From the NCBI RefSeq assembly GCF_014649655.1, contig NZ_BMTL01000048.1, forward strand, positions 1 to 55,963: 55,963 bases of DNA, in the 5' to 3' direction. The translations under genes were made by a program, and so were the position numbers. This DNA is from Streptomyces humidus. GTDB lineage: Bacteria; Actinomycetota; Actinomycetes; Streptomycetales; Streptomycetaceae. The notes below the pieces were generated by a model. The model saw nothing but the letters and a program-made list of their open reading frames with translations. It was not told where the DNA came from and ran no database searches. Below, piece after piece: positions 42,707 to 54,164 of this stretch (position 1 is its first letter; every line of letters starts with the position of its first letter).

Positions 42707-43636
42707 TCAGCCGAGTACGGCGAGGCTCTTCGCCTTGCCCTTCTGTTCCTCCACCAGCGCCAGGAAGCGGCCCTCGGGGTCGAAGACGGCCACGGCGCCC
42801 GCGCCCGCGTACTCGTCGGGCATCTCGAGCCGAACGCCGTTGAGGAGCAGCCGGGCCCTCTTGGCGTCCACGTTCCAGCGGGGGAACGCGGCGGCGGCCG
42901 CGTCGGCGATCGGCATCACGCTCAACTCCTGCTGGAGTTGGTCGAGCGTCTTCGCCGAGTCCAGCTTGTAGGGGCCGACGCGGGTGCGGCGCAGGGCGGT
43001 GAGATGGCCGCCGACGCCGAGATCGGCGCCCAGGTCGCGGGCGAGGGCGCGGATGTAAGTGCCGGAGGAGCAGACGACGGAGACGACCAGGTCCAGGACG
43101 GGGGTGCCTCCCCCGGACTCCGTCCCGGGGGACCCCTCGGCGACGGCGTCGCGGACGTCGTACACCGAGAAGGACGAGACGGTGACCGGGCGGGCCGGGA
43201 TCTCGAAGTCCTCGCCGTCGCGGGCCCGCTTGTAGGAGCGGACGCCGTTGATCTTGATGGCGCTGACCTTGGACGGCACCTGCATGATGCGGCCGCTCAG
43301 CTTGGCGACGCCCGCGTCGATCGCGTCCCGGGTGACCTTCGAGGCGTCCGTGGACCCCGTGATCTCGCCCTCGGCGTCGTCGGTGAGGGTCGTCTGGCCG
43401 AGCCGGATCGTGCCCACGTACTCCTTCTCGGTGAGCGCGAGGTGCCCGAGGAGCTTGGTCGCCTTCTCGATGCCGAGGACGAGGACGCCCGTCGCCATCG
43501 GGTCGAGCGTGCCGGCGTGGCCGACGCGGCGGGTCCCCGCGATGCCCCGCATCTTGGCCACGACGTCGTGCGAAGTGAAGCCCGACGGCTTGTCGACGAT
43601 GACAAGGCCGTCGGGCGGGGTCGGCTTGCGGTTCAT
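42707..43636 (-). CDS. truB: tRNA pseudouridine-55 synthase TruB
   Basis: Makes pseudouridine 55 in the T loop of tRNAs. The protein has 309 residues. The catalytic Asp45 is in GHAGTLDPMATG; further motifs are VSAIKINGVRSYKRAR and CSSGTYIRALARDLG. Its ATG overlaps the rbfA stop (TGATG). Just before VVSVVCSSGTY an insertion of about ten residues (EGSPGTESGGG) coincides with a GC-rich double hairpin in DNA (43101-43133), which looks like a small palindromic element kept in frame. Identity is secure. Confidence 0.96.
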   Translation of the reverse strand: MNRKPTPPDGLVIVDKPSGFTSHDVVAKMRGIAGTRRVGHAGTLDPMATGVLVLGIEKATKLLGHLALTEKEYVGTIRLGQTTLTDDAEGEITGSTDASKVTRDAIDAGVAKLSGRIMQVPSKVSAIKINGVRSYKRARDGEDFEIPARPVTVSSFSVYDVRDAVAEGSPGTESGGGTPVLDLVVSVVCSSGTYIRALARDLGADLGVGGHLTALRRTRVGPYKLDSAKTLDQLQQELSVMPIADAAAAAFPRWNVDAKRARLLLNGVRLEMPDEYAGAGAVAVFDPEGRFLALVEEQKGKAKSLAVLG

Positions 43637-44085
43637 CAGGCGGAGTCGTCCGTCTCGTCCTCGTCACCGGGCTTCTTGTACGGGTCGGCGTCGCCCGCGT
43701 AGCCGGCGCCCGCGGACACCTCGCGGACCTTCTCGTCGGCGGCGCGCGCCTTGTCGAGGAGGTCGTCGATGGTGCGGGCGTTGTCCGGCAGGGCGTCGGC
43801 GACGAAGGCCAGCGTCGGCGTGAACTTCACGCCGGCCGCGCGGCCCACCTCGGAGCGCAGGACGCCCTTGGCGCTCTCCAGGCCGGCGGCCGCGGCCGCC
43901 CGCTCCTCGTCGTCCCCGTACACCGTGTAGAAGACGGTCGCCTCCCTGAGGTCACCCGTGACCCGGGTGTCCGTGATGGTGACGTGGGAGCCGAGCCGCG
44001 GGTCCTTGATCCCGCGCTGCAGCTTCTGGGCCACCACCTGCTGGATGAGGTCCGCCAGCCTCTTGGCGCGCGCGTTGTCGGCCAC
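43636..44085 (-). CDS. rbfA: 30S ribosome-binding factor A
   Basis: Assists late 30S maturation and 16S rRNA processing. The protein has 149 residues from the GTG at 44085, with GGGAGAC upstream. The KH-like fold shows RLADLIQQVVAQKLQRGIKDPRLG and ATVFYTVYGDDEE. A C-terminal tail of about 35 acidic/Ala-rich residues extends beyond the usual length, common in actinobacteria. It lies in the nusA-infB-rbfA-truB operon. Confidence 0.95.
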   Translation of the reverse strand: MADNARAKRLADLIQQVVAQKLQRGIKDPRLGSHVTITDTRVTGDLREATVFYTVYGDDEERAAAAAGLESAKGVLRSEVGRAAGVKFTPTLAFVADALPDNARTIDDLLDKARAADEKVREVSAGAGYAGDADPYKKPGDEDETDDSA

Positions 44086-44138
44086 TGGTCCGTCTCCCGT
44101 TCTTTCTTCTTCTTGCGTTTGCGTGGTCGGTCGGTCGG

Positions 44139-44432
44139 TCAGTCGTCTTCGCCGTGGAAGCGGCGTCTGACCGACAGCAGCTCCACCTCGGGGCGCCCGG
44201 CGACCAGCCGTTCGCACCGGTCCAGTACACCGGTCAGGTGCTCCGCGTCACCCGAGACCGCGGCGAGGCCGATCCTGGCCCTGCGGTGAAGGTCCTGGTC
44301 GTCCACTTCGGCCACGCTCACCGCGAACCTGCGCTGGAGCTCGGCGACGATCGGACGGACGACGGAGCGCTTCTCCTTCAGCGAATGTACGTCGCCGAGG
44401 AGGAGGTCGAAGGACAGAGTCCCCACGTACAT
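44139..44432 (-). CDS. DUF503 (YlxP-like) protein
   Basis: The protein has 97 residues from MYVGTLSFDLLLGDVHSLKEKRSVVRP, the typical DUF503 start; the frame is open for 25 more codons upstream without support. The fold is a small ferredoxin-like domain with VAEVDDQDLHRRARIGLAAVSGD. YlxP-like proteins are encoded between infB and rbfA in Gram-positive bacteria and are implicated in ribosome or RNA processes. It is separated from infB by a strong terminator and from rbfA by 53 bp, so it may start a new transcript with rbfA and truB. Confidence 0.9.
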   Translation of the reverse strand: MYVGTLSFDLLLGDVHSLKEKRSVVRPIVAELQRRFAVSVAEVDDQDLHRRARIGLAAVSGDAEHLTGVLDRCERLVAGRPEVELLSVRRRFHGEDD

Positions 44433-44560
44433 GTGTATCCGGTTCACCCGCCGGTACGGGATCGATGGCCCTGCCGCCATGGGACAGGGACATCGAGAAC
44501 GGTACAACGTTCACGGCGGCCGCCCGAAGGGGTTTTCCCCGCTCGTGCGTCCGCCGGACG

Positions 44561-44602
44561 CCGCACCGGCCGGCGGGGATCGATCCCCGCCGGCCGGTGC
44601 GG
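44561..44602 (-). terminator. 42-bp perfect palindrome terminator after infB
   Basis: A loop-free perfect palindrome: 44561-44581 is the exact reverse complement of 44582-44602, centred on ATCGAT. It begins 11 bp after the infB stop codon. Confidence 0.85.
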
Positions 44603-44613
44603 ACCACGGTTGC

Positions 44614-47739
<3,126 letters not shown>

Positions 47740-47886
47740 TTCGCTCCTTTTAGGTCCGGGTGTGTCCGGACCGTCGCTACTTCATGGGCGTACTCATCGC
47801 GTGCTCATCGAGTGCTCATCGCAATCTCGACCTACTTCCAACTCGCGGGGTACCAGAGCCGCACGGAGGTTCCGTGCGACGCCTTC

Positions 47887-48183
47887 TTACGGTGTCGCCT
47901 GTTCGGCGACGTTCGTCTGCTCGACGTACTGGCGCAACGCGTTCGTGTCGAGCGCTCCCGGGGCTCGCAACGCCCTCGTGAACGCCCGGCGGCGTACCGC
48001 CTGGTCGAGACAGACCGGGGCGGGGTGCACATACGCACCCCGGCCGGGCAGCGTACCGCGTGGATCGGGGACGCATGCGTCCTTGATCGCCACGATGCGC
48101 AGCAGCTCCGTCTTGGCCGCTCGCTTCCGGCACCCCACACAGGTGCGTTCAGGGCATGCTCCGGTTGGCGTCCGGCCAGACAC
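47887..48183 (-). CDS. ylxR: YlxR (DUF448) family RNA-binding protein
   Basis: The protein has 98 residues, starting on GTG with GGAGGT ten nt upstream. The N-terminus RTCVGCRKRAAKTELLRIV and the GRGAYVHPAPVCLDQAVRRRAFTRAL segment are the YlxR signature. It is a basic nucleic-acid-binding fold in the nusA-ylxR-infB order seen in many bacteria; suggested roles are in RNase P or nucleoid/RNA regulation. It lies 102 bp after nusA and 147 bp before infB. Confidence 0.92.
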   Translation of the reverse strand: MSGRTPTGACPERTCVGCRKRAAKTELLRIVAIKDACVPDPRGTLPGRGAYVHPAPVCLDQAVRRRAFTRALRAPGALDTNALRQYVEQTNVAEQATP

Positions 48184-48285
48184 AGCTAAGTCTACCTCCC
48201 CGCACCGACCTCACCCCTTTGGGGCCAGAATCGAACAGTTGCCGCGCAGAACTCTGACGTGATCTCAGCCACCACAGGCCGAGAT

Positions 48286-49272
48286 CTATTCCTCCGGCTG
48301 CTCGGTGTCCGGACGGATGTCGATCCGCCAGCCGGTCAGACGGGCGGCGAGCCGGGCGTTCTGCCCTTCCTTGCCGATCGCCAGGGACAGCTGGTAGTCC
48401 GGCACGGTCACGCGCGCCGAGCGGGCCGCGAGGTCGACGACCTCGACCTTGGAGACCCGGGCCGGGGAGAGCGCGTTGGCCACCATCTCGGCCGGGTCGT
48501 CGGACCAGTCGACGATGTCGATCTTCTCACCGTTCAGCTCGCCCATCACGTTGCGCACCCGGCCGCCCATGGGGCCGATGCAGGCGCCCTTGGCGTTCAG
48601 ACCCGAACGGGTGGACCTGACGGCGATCTTCGTACGATGACCGGCCTCGCGTGCGATGGCGGCGATCTCGACCGAGCCGTCGGCGATCTCCGGCACCTCC
48701 AGGGCGAAGAGCTTCTTCACCAGAGCGGGGTGGGTCCGCGAGAGCGTCACGGAGGGGCCGCGCACGCCCTTCGCCACCCGGACGACGTACGACCGCAGGC
48801 GCAGGCCGTGCGTGTACGTCTCACCGGGGACCTGCTCCTGCACCGGCAGGATGGCCTCGAGCTTGCCGATGTCCACGAGCACGTTCTTCGGGTCGCGGCC
48901 CTGCTGGACCACGCCGGTGACGATGTCGCCCTCACGGCCTGCGTACTCGCCGAGCGTCGCGTCGTCCTCGGCGTCGCGCAGGCGCTGCAGGATGACCTGC
49001 TTGGCCGTGGTCGCGGCGATGCGGCCGAAGTCCGACGGGGTGTCGTCGAACGTGCGGGGCTCCTGCCCCTCCTCGAGGTCGTCGGGGTCCTCCTTCGCCC
49101 ACACGGTCACATGCCCGCTCTGCCGGTCGAGCTCCACGCGCGCGTGACGGCGGCTTCCCTCGGTGCGGTGGTAGGCGATGAGGAGGGCCGACTCGATCGC
49201 CTCGACCAGCAGGTCGAAGGAGATCTCCTTCTCCCGTACCAAGCCCCGCAGGGCGCTCATGTCGATGTCCAC
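48286..49272 (-). CDS. nusA: Transcription termination/antitermination factor NusA
   Basis: The protein has 328 residues, the short actinobacterial form without acidic repeats. Order: NusA-N domain (REKEISFDLLVEAIESALLIAYHR), S1 domain (GDIVTGVVQQGRDPKNVLVDIG), KH1 and KH2 (ACIGPMGGRVRNVMGELNGEKIDIV; SLAIGKEGQNARLAARLTGWRIDI). It binds RNA polymerase and modulates pausing and termination. It follows rimP by 2 bp and starts on ATG. Confidence 0.97.
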   Translation of the reverse strand: MDIDMSALRGLVREKEISFDLLVEAIESALLIAYHRTEGSRRHARVELDRQSGHVTVWAKEDPDDLEEGQEPRTFDDTPSDFGRIAATTAKQVILQRLRDAEDDATLGEYAGREGDIVTGVVQQGRDPKNVLVDIGKLEAILPVQEQVPGETYTHGLRLRSYVVRVAKGVRGPSVTLSRTHPALVKKLFALEVPEIADGSVEIAAIAREAGHRTKIAVRSTRSGLNAKGACIGPMGGRVRNVMGELNGEKIDIVDWSDDPAEMVANALSPARVSKVEVVDLAARSARVTVPDYQLSLAIGKEGQNARLAARLTGWRIDIRPDTEQPEE

Positions 49273-49274
49273 GG

Positions 49275-49787
49275 CTACGCCTCCTCTTCCTTCTCGTTGT
49301 TGTCGTTCTTGTCCTTGCGGTTGAACTCGACCTGCACGCGCGCCTTGTCGACGTCGCCGAAGGCGAGTCTGCGGGCGGTGGCCCTGCGGCCCTTCACGCC
49401 CGGCACCTCGACGTCGAGCCCCTCGTCGTCGACCCCGACGATCCGGGCGACCAGTTCGCCGCCCTCGGTCAGCTGGAACCTCACCAGCCGGTCCGTGGCG
49501 CGCACGTAGTGCCGGTGCTCGGTGAGGGCGCGCTCCGCGCCCGGGGTGCCGACCTCGAGGGTGTACTCGCCCTCGCCCATCGCGTCCGTCTCGTCGAGCT
49601 TCGCCGAGAGCGCGCGGCTCACATCGGCGATTCTGTCCAGGTCCGCTCCGGTGTCGGAGTCGACGACCACGCTCAGCACCCGCTTGCGTCCGACGGAGTC
49701 CACGGTGATCTCTTCGAGATCCAGTCCCTGGGAGGCGACGAGCGGTTCCAGGAGCTCTCGCAGCCTCTCGCTCTGGGTGGTGCTCAT
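49275..49787 (-). CDS. rimP: Ribosome maturation factor RimP
   Basis: The protein has 170 residues from the ATG at 49787, with AGGAG 8 nt upstream. RimP assists 30S assembly. The conserved N-terminal domain has LEEITVDSVGRKRVLSVVVDSDTGADLDRIADVSR and the C-terminal SH3-like domain VRFQLTEGGELVARIVGVDDEG. A Lys/Asn/Glu-rich tail ends the protein. It opens the rimP-nusA-ylxR-infB run, divergent from the lipoprotein gene. Confidence 0.95.
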   Translation of the reverse strand: MSTTQSERLRELLEPLVASQGLDLEEITVDSVGRKRVLSVVVDSDTGADLDRIADVSRALSAKLDETDAMGEGEYTLEVGTPGAERALTEHRHYVRATDRLVRFQLTEGGELVARIVGVDDEGLDVEVPGVKGRRATARRLAFGDVDKARVQVEFNRKDKNDNNEKEEEA

Positions 49788-50011
49788 CCGGGTGACTCCT
49801 CGGCCGCGTGTGCTGTTGTGGGACGGTGCGCGTGTCTGGTCAAAGGGTATCCGGTCGCAGGGAGTGTTGCCGTCCACCTGCGCACGGAGGGTGGCCGGGC
49901 ATCGCGCGCACGGTGCCGCTGAGTGGTGGGCGGCGTACGCGCGGGTACGGTGATCACGGGCCCGTCGCCCTTCTTGGTGTTCCTTCGTACGAGTTTCCGA
50001 GGACGTCTGCC

Positions 50012-50590
50012 GTGCCGTTCCCCCTCCCCTCGCGCACCCCGTCGGGACCGCGCAGAAGATCCCTGCTCGCGTCCGCCGCGGGAGCGGCGCTCCTGGCCGG
50101 CTGCTCCCCGGGCGCCGACGGCGGCGGGGAGGGCGGCGCGGATGCGAGCGGCAGCCCGGCGGCCGCCGAGCGGGCACGCGCGCGTGCGGCCGCGGACAGC
50201 GGCGGGCTGGTGGCGAGGTACGACGCCGTCCTGGCCGTGCATCCGGGGCTGGCGGGGCTGCTGGGACCGCTGCGGGCGGAGGTCGTCCGGCACGTGGACG
50301 CGTTCGGCGGCGTCCGCGGGACGCCCCCGTCGCGATCCGCGTCCCCCACCGGTTCACCAGCCGGCCCGCCCTCGGGCTCCGCCTCGGCGCCGCCGCCCGC
50401 GTCCGGGCCGTCCCCGGCTCCGGTGCTCGAGAAGGACGCCCTGGCCCAGCTGGCCGCCGCCGAGCGGGCGCTGGCCGACCGCAGGGCCGCGGAGCTGGTG
50501 GGCCTGCCCGGTGAACCGGCCCGGCTGCTGGCCTCGGTGGCGGCGGCCGGCGCGGCTCACGCCTATCTGCTGACGGAGGGGACCCGATGA
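50012..50590 (+). CDS. Tat-type lipoprotein of unknown function
   Basis: The protein has 192 residues from the GTG at 50012 with GAGGAC upstream; the frame is open earlier without support. The signal SGPRRRSLLASAAGAALLAGC contains twin arginines and a lipobox LAGC, so it is likely a Tat-exported lipoprotein. The mature part is Ala/Pro/Ser-rich with two helical pieces (RARAAADSGGLVARYDAVLAVHP and LAQLAAAERALADRRAAELVGLP). The first of these resembles the start of a ferritin-like bundle. Its stop overlaps the next gene (ATGA), which encodes a ferritin-like protein, so the two probably act together. Confidence 0.8.
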   Translation: MPFPLPSRTPSGPRRRSLLASAAGAALLAGCSPGADGGGEGGADASGSPAAAERARARAAADSGGLVARYDAVLAVHPGLAGLLGPLRAEVVRHVDAFGGVRGTPPSRSASPTGSPAGPPSGSASAPPPASGPSPAPVLEKDALAQLAAAERALADRRAAELVGLPGEPARLLASVAAAGAAHAYLLTEGTR

Positions 50591-51108
50591 GCGAGGAGAC
50601 GAGCGCGGAGCTGACGGCGCTGCAGGCGGCGCTGGCCGCCGAGCATGCCGCCGTCTACGGCTACGGGGTGGTGGGCGGGCGCATCGGCGGGGAACGGCTC
50701 GTCGAGGCCCGGGCGGCCTACGACACGCACCGGGCCCGCCGTGACGCGCTGGTGCGCGAGGTGCGGGGCCTGGGCGCCGAGCCGGTCGCGGCGAGCGCCG
50801 GATACGCGCTGCCGTTCCCGGTGCCGGACTCCGCCGCGGCGGTGCGGCTCGCCGCCGAGCTCGAGGGACGCGTGGCCGGGGTGTACTCGGACCTGGTGCG
50901 GGCAGCCGGTGACGCACGACGCCGGGAGGCGGCGGCGGCACTGCGGGAAGCGGCGGTGCGCGCGGTGCGCTGGCGCGGCAGCAGCGTAGCCTTCCCTGGT
51001 CTCGCGGAGCGGGACGGTACGGATCCGGCCACGGGCTCGGCGCCCGCCACGACGGCGGCGCCCGCCGCGCCCCCGGCGGCAGCGCCGTCCGCCACGGCCA
51101 CGGGGTGA
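50587..51108 (+). CDS. Ferritin-like DUF4439 protein
   Basis: The protein has 173 residues and no signal peptide. LTALQAALAAEHAAVYGYGVVGGRI (Glu19/His20) and the following helices match the DUF4439 ferritin-like four-helix domain; the metal-ligand set looks incomplete compared with true ferritins. The last 40 residues are an Ala/Pro/Thr-rich tail. It overlaps the lipoprotein gene and precedes the kinase-like gene by 42 bp, a three-gene unit I recall as conserved in Streptomyces. Function unknown. Confidence 0.82.
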   Translation: MSEETSAELTALQAALAAEHAAVYGYGVVGGRIGGERLVEARAAYDTHRARRDALVREVRGLGAEPVAASAGYALPFPVPDSAAAVRLAAELEGRVAGVYSDLVRAAGDARRREAAAALREAAVRAVRWRGSSVAFPGLAERDGTDPATGSAPATTAAPAAPPAAAPSATATG

Positions 51109-51150
51109 CCGCCGGTTCGGCCGGGAGCACGGAAAGGGGACGACTCGCGC

Positions 51151-52053
51151 ATGGTTTTCGCACCGCCGCAGCGTCTGGTCAAGGCGCTCGGTGAGACGGC
51201 GCCGGACGGGGACGGCTGGTTGGAGAGACTGCCGGACACGCTCCGACAGGCCGTCGCGCTGCGCGAGTTGACCGTCGACCGGATCCAGGTGCCGGGCGGC
51301 CGGTCCAGCCTCGTCGTGCTGGTGCGCCGGGCGGACGGGACGCCGGCCGTGCTGAAGCTGGCCCCGCCCCGGTTCCGCCCCGAGGCGGAGCGGGCCGCGC
51401 TGGTGCACTGGGACGGACTGGGCGCCGTGCAACCGCTGGACGGGCCGGAGACGGCGGGGGCCCTGCTCCTGGAACGGCTGCATCCCGATGTGTCCGTGCG
51501 CTCGCTGCCGGAGGCGAAGGCGTTGCTGGAGGCGGCGGGGACGCTGCGGCGGCTGTGGGTGGAACCGCCGGCCGGCCGGGTCTTCGAGACGGTGGCCGAG
51601 CGGACCGGCCGTCAGGCCGAGGCGATGCGGAGCACTGCCGTCGGCTCCGAGGTGGCGGCGGCCGGGCTGGTGGACGCGGCGCTCGCCGCCCGGGAGGAGC
51701 TGGTGGGAACGGCGCCGGAGGTGCGGTTGCTGCACGGCACGTTCCGGCAGAGCAAGGTGCTGGCGGCCGAGCGGTCGCCGTGGCTGGCGGTGGGTCCGGA
51801 TCCGGTGGTCGGTGAGTGCGCGTTCGATCTGGCGCGGCTGGTGCGTGACCGGGTGGAGGATCTGATCGGCTCCCCCTCGGGGGCGGCGACCACGCGGCGG
51901 CGGGTGCGCAAGCTGGCCGAGTCGCTGGAGCTGGACGCCGAGCGGGTGCGGGGGTGGACGCTCTTCCGGGCGGTGGAGTCGGGGGTGCGGGCGCTGCGGG
52001 TCGGACGGCCCCGGGACGCCGAGTTGCTGCTGGAGTTCGCCGGGTGGCTCTGA
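51151..52053 (+). CDS. Aminoglycoside-phosphotransferase-fold protein lacking catalytic residues (probable pseudokinase)
   Basis: The protein has 300 residues. Overall it resembles the streptomycin 6-kinase / hydroxyurea phosphotransferase group: AVLKL with the ATP-binding lysine (Lys69), ALLLERL hinge, and DPVVGECAFDLARLVRDR near the end. The catalytic loop HGDxHxxN is HGTFRQSK (195-202), losing the Asp and the Asn. The metal-binding Asp of the IDP motif is VGP (Gly215). It is therefore predicted not to phosphorylate. It starts on ATG with GGAAAGGGG upstream and follows the ferritin-like gene. It may be a regulator or a nucleotide/ligand sensor; that is inference. Confidence 0.85.
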   Translation: MVFAPPQRLVKALGETAPDGDGWLERLPDTLRQAVALRELTVDRIQVPGGRSSLVVLVRRADGTPAVLKLAPPRFRPEAERAALVHWDGLGAVQPLDGPETAGALLLERLHPDVSVRSLPEAKALLEAAGTLRRLWVEPPAGRVFETVAERTGRQAEAMRSTAVGSEVAAAGLVDAALAAREELVGTAPEVRLLHGTFRQSKVLAAERSPWLAVGPDPVVGECAFDLARLVRDRVEDLIGSPSGAATTRRRVRKLAESLELDAERVRGWTLFRAVESGVRALRVGRPRDAELLLEFAGWL

Positions 52054-52353
52054 GGGACTGCTTCGAGCCCCCGGAGCCACCCGTGGCACCCGGCGGGACG
52101 TCCGGCTGACGTCGATGCGCGGCCCGGGGCGGGACCGTCGACGGCGCGGGTCGCCGGGGCGCCGCGGGCCGTGCGGACGGCGCCGTCGCGGTGTCGTCCG
52201 CGTGCCCGAGGGCGCCGGGGCGAACCCGCCGGTCGCCGTGACCGTTCCCCTCCGCGGCGGCGTACTGCCACGCCGCACCGTCGGGGAACGGCCCGAGCGA
52301 GGTCCGTGCGGCGGCCGTGCGCCCCCTCGGCCCCCTCCGGGACGGCTCCTGCG
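52054..52353. other. Convergent gap between the kinase-like gene and proS
   Basis: A 300-bp GC-rich gap. I found no gene and no convincing long hairpin; only weak pairing (CCGCAC near 52274 with GTGCGG near 52309). Terminators for both flanking genes are expected here but are not obvious. Confidence 0.4.
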
Positions 52354-54057
52354 TCAGGCGGTGAGGCGGGCGATCGCCTCGTCCACCGTGAGCTCCTCGC
52401 GCTCGCCGGTCCTGCGGTCCTTCAGCTCCAGGACGCCTTCGGCGGAGCGACGGCCCGCCACCAGGATCTGCGGCACGCCGATCAGCTCGGAGTCGGTGAA
52501 CTTCACGCCCGGGGAGACGCCGGCCCGGTCGTCGACCAGGACGCGCAGTCCGGCCGCGCGCAGCTTCTCGGAGACCTCCAGCGCCAGCTCGGTCTGCAGC
52601 GCCTTGCCGGCGGCGACCACGTGCACGTCGGCCGGGGCGACCTCGGCGGGCCAGCACAGGCCCTTGTCGTCGGCGGTCTGCTCGGCGAGGGCGGCGACCG
52701 CGCGGGAGACGCCGATGCCGTAGGAGCCCATGGTCACGCGGACCGGCTTGCCGTTCTGGCCGAGGACGTCGAGCTTGAGGGCGTCGGCGTACTTGCGGCC
52801 CAGCTGGAAGATGTGGCCGATCTCGATGGCGCGGTCCAGCTTCAGGCCGGTGCCGCACTTCGGGCAGGGGTCGCCCTCCTGCACGACGACGACGTCGACG
52901 TACGCGCCGACCTCGAAGTCACGGCCCGCGACGACGTTCTTCGCGTGCGTGCCCGCCTTGTTGGCGCCGGTGATCCAGGAGGTGCCGGGAGCCACCCGCG
53001 GGTCGGCGATGTAGGCGACCTTGTCCCCGAGGCCCTGCGGACCGACGTAGCCGCGCACCAGGTCGGGGCGGCCGACGAAGTCCTCGGCGGTGACCAGTTC
53101 GACGGCGGCGGGGGCGAAGTGCGCCTCGACCTTGCCGAGGTCCACCTCGCGGTCGCCGGGCACGCCGACGGCCATGATCTCGCCGTCGACCTTGACCAGC
53201 AGGTTCTTGAGGGTGGCGGAGGCCGGGACGCCGAGGTGGGCGGCGAGGGTCTCGATGGTCGGGGTGTCCGGGGTGGGGATCTCCTCGAGCGCGGCGACGC
53301 CGTCGGCGTCCACCGGCTTCAGCTCGTACGTGATCGCCTCGGTGTTCGCCGCGAAGTCGCAGTTCGGGCAGTCCGCGAAGGTGTCCTCGCCGGCCTCCGC
53401 CGGGGCGAGGAACTCCTCCGACTTCGAGCCGCCCATCGCGCCCGCGGTCGCGGCGCAGATGCGGTAGTCGAGGCCGAGACGCTCGAAGACGCGCTGGTAG
53501 GCCTGGCGGTGCAGGGCGTAGGAGTGGGCGAGGCCCTCGTCCTCGGTGTCGAAGGAGTAGGAGTCCTTCATGAGGAACTCGCGGCCGCGCAGGATGCCGG
53601 CGCGCGGGCGGGCCTCGTCGCGGTACTTGTTCTGGATCTGGTAGAGGATGACCGGCAGGTCCTTGTAGGAGGACGCCTGGTCCTTCACCAGCAGGGTGAA
53701 GATCTCCTCGTGGGTCGGGCCGAGGAGGTAGTCGCCGCCCTTGCGGTCCTGAAGGCGGAACAGCTCGGCGCCGTACTCCTCCCAGCGGCCGGTCGCCTCG
53801 TACGGCTCCCGGGGCAGGATGGCGGGGAGCAGCACCTCCTGGGCGCCGATCGCGTCCATCTCCTCGCGGACGATGCGCTCGACGTTGGCGAGGACCTTCT
53901 TGCCGAGGGGCAGCCAGGACCAGATGCCGGCGGCGGTGCGGCGGACGTAGCCGGCACGGACGAGGAGCTTGTGGCTGAGGACCTCGGCGTCCGCCGGGTC
54001 GTCGCGCAGCGTCTTCGCCATCAACTGGGACATGCGCTGGACCGGTGCGTTGGCCAT
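52354..54057 (-). CDS. proS: Prolyl-tRNA synthetase (bacterial type with editing domain)
   Basis: Charges tRNA(Pro). The protein has 567 residues, the length of the bacterial form with an inserted editing domain. Class II motif 1 region is GIWSWLPLGKKVLANVERIVREEM, motif 2 is RDEARPRAGILRGREFLMKD near residue 145, and motif 3 is GSYGIGVSRAVAAL. The INS editing domain spans about 220-380, and the CPKCGTG region carries a zinc-type pair. Its leader holds a short palindromic element. Secure call. Confidence 0.97.
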   Translation of the reverse strand: MANAPVQRMSQLMAKTLRDDPADAEVLSHKLLVRAGYVRRTAAGIWSWLPLGKKVLANVERIVREEMDAIGAQEVLLPAILPREPYEATGRWEEYGAELFRLQDRKGGDYLLGPTHEEIFTLLVKDQASSYKDLPVILYQIQNKYRDEARPRAGILRGREFLMKDSYSFDTEDEGLAHSYALHRQAYQRVFERLGLDYRICAATAGAMGGSKSEEFLAPAEAGEDTFADCPNCDFAANTEAITYELKPVDADGVAALEEIPTPDTPTIETLAAHLGVPASATLKNLLVKVDGEIMAVGVPGDREVDLGKVEAHFAPAAVELVTAEDFVGRPDLVRGYVGPQGLGDKVAYIADPRVAPGTSWITGANKAGTHAKNVVAGRDFEVGAYVDVVVVQEGDPCPKCGTGLKLDRAIEIGHIFQLGRKYADALKLDVLGQNGKPVRVTMGSYGIGVSRAVAALAEQTADDKGLCWPAEVAPADVHVVAAGKALQTELALEVSEKLRAAGLRVLVDDRAGVSPGVKFTDSELIGVPQILVAGRRSAEGVLELKDRRTGEREELTVDEAIARLTA

Positions 54058-54082
54058 GGTTGTCGTACTCCTGCCGATGGGG

Positions 54083-54120
54083 TACCCCCGCTCGAACGAG
54101 GCCGAGAGCGGGAGAAGGTG
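54083..54120. repeat. Short palindromic element in the proS leader
   Basis: CCCGCTC (54087-54093) pairs with GAGCGGG (54106-54112) around GAACGAGGCCGA, flanked by GGTAC and GAGAAGG. I recall near-identical elements scattered through Streptomyces genomes between genes; this copy lies about 30 bp upstream of the proS start codon. Confidence 0.55.
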
Positions 54121-54164
54121 ATGGCTAGGAGGTTAGCCGGGAGCGCGGCGTGCCCGGAAATCCG

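Noticed and set aside
52054..52353. Hidden small gene in the gap before proS
   Set aside because: No frame with a ribosome site and typical codon use; only GC-rich filler with weak pairing.
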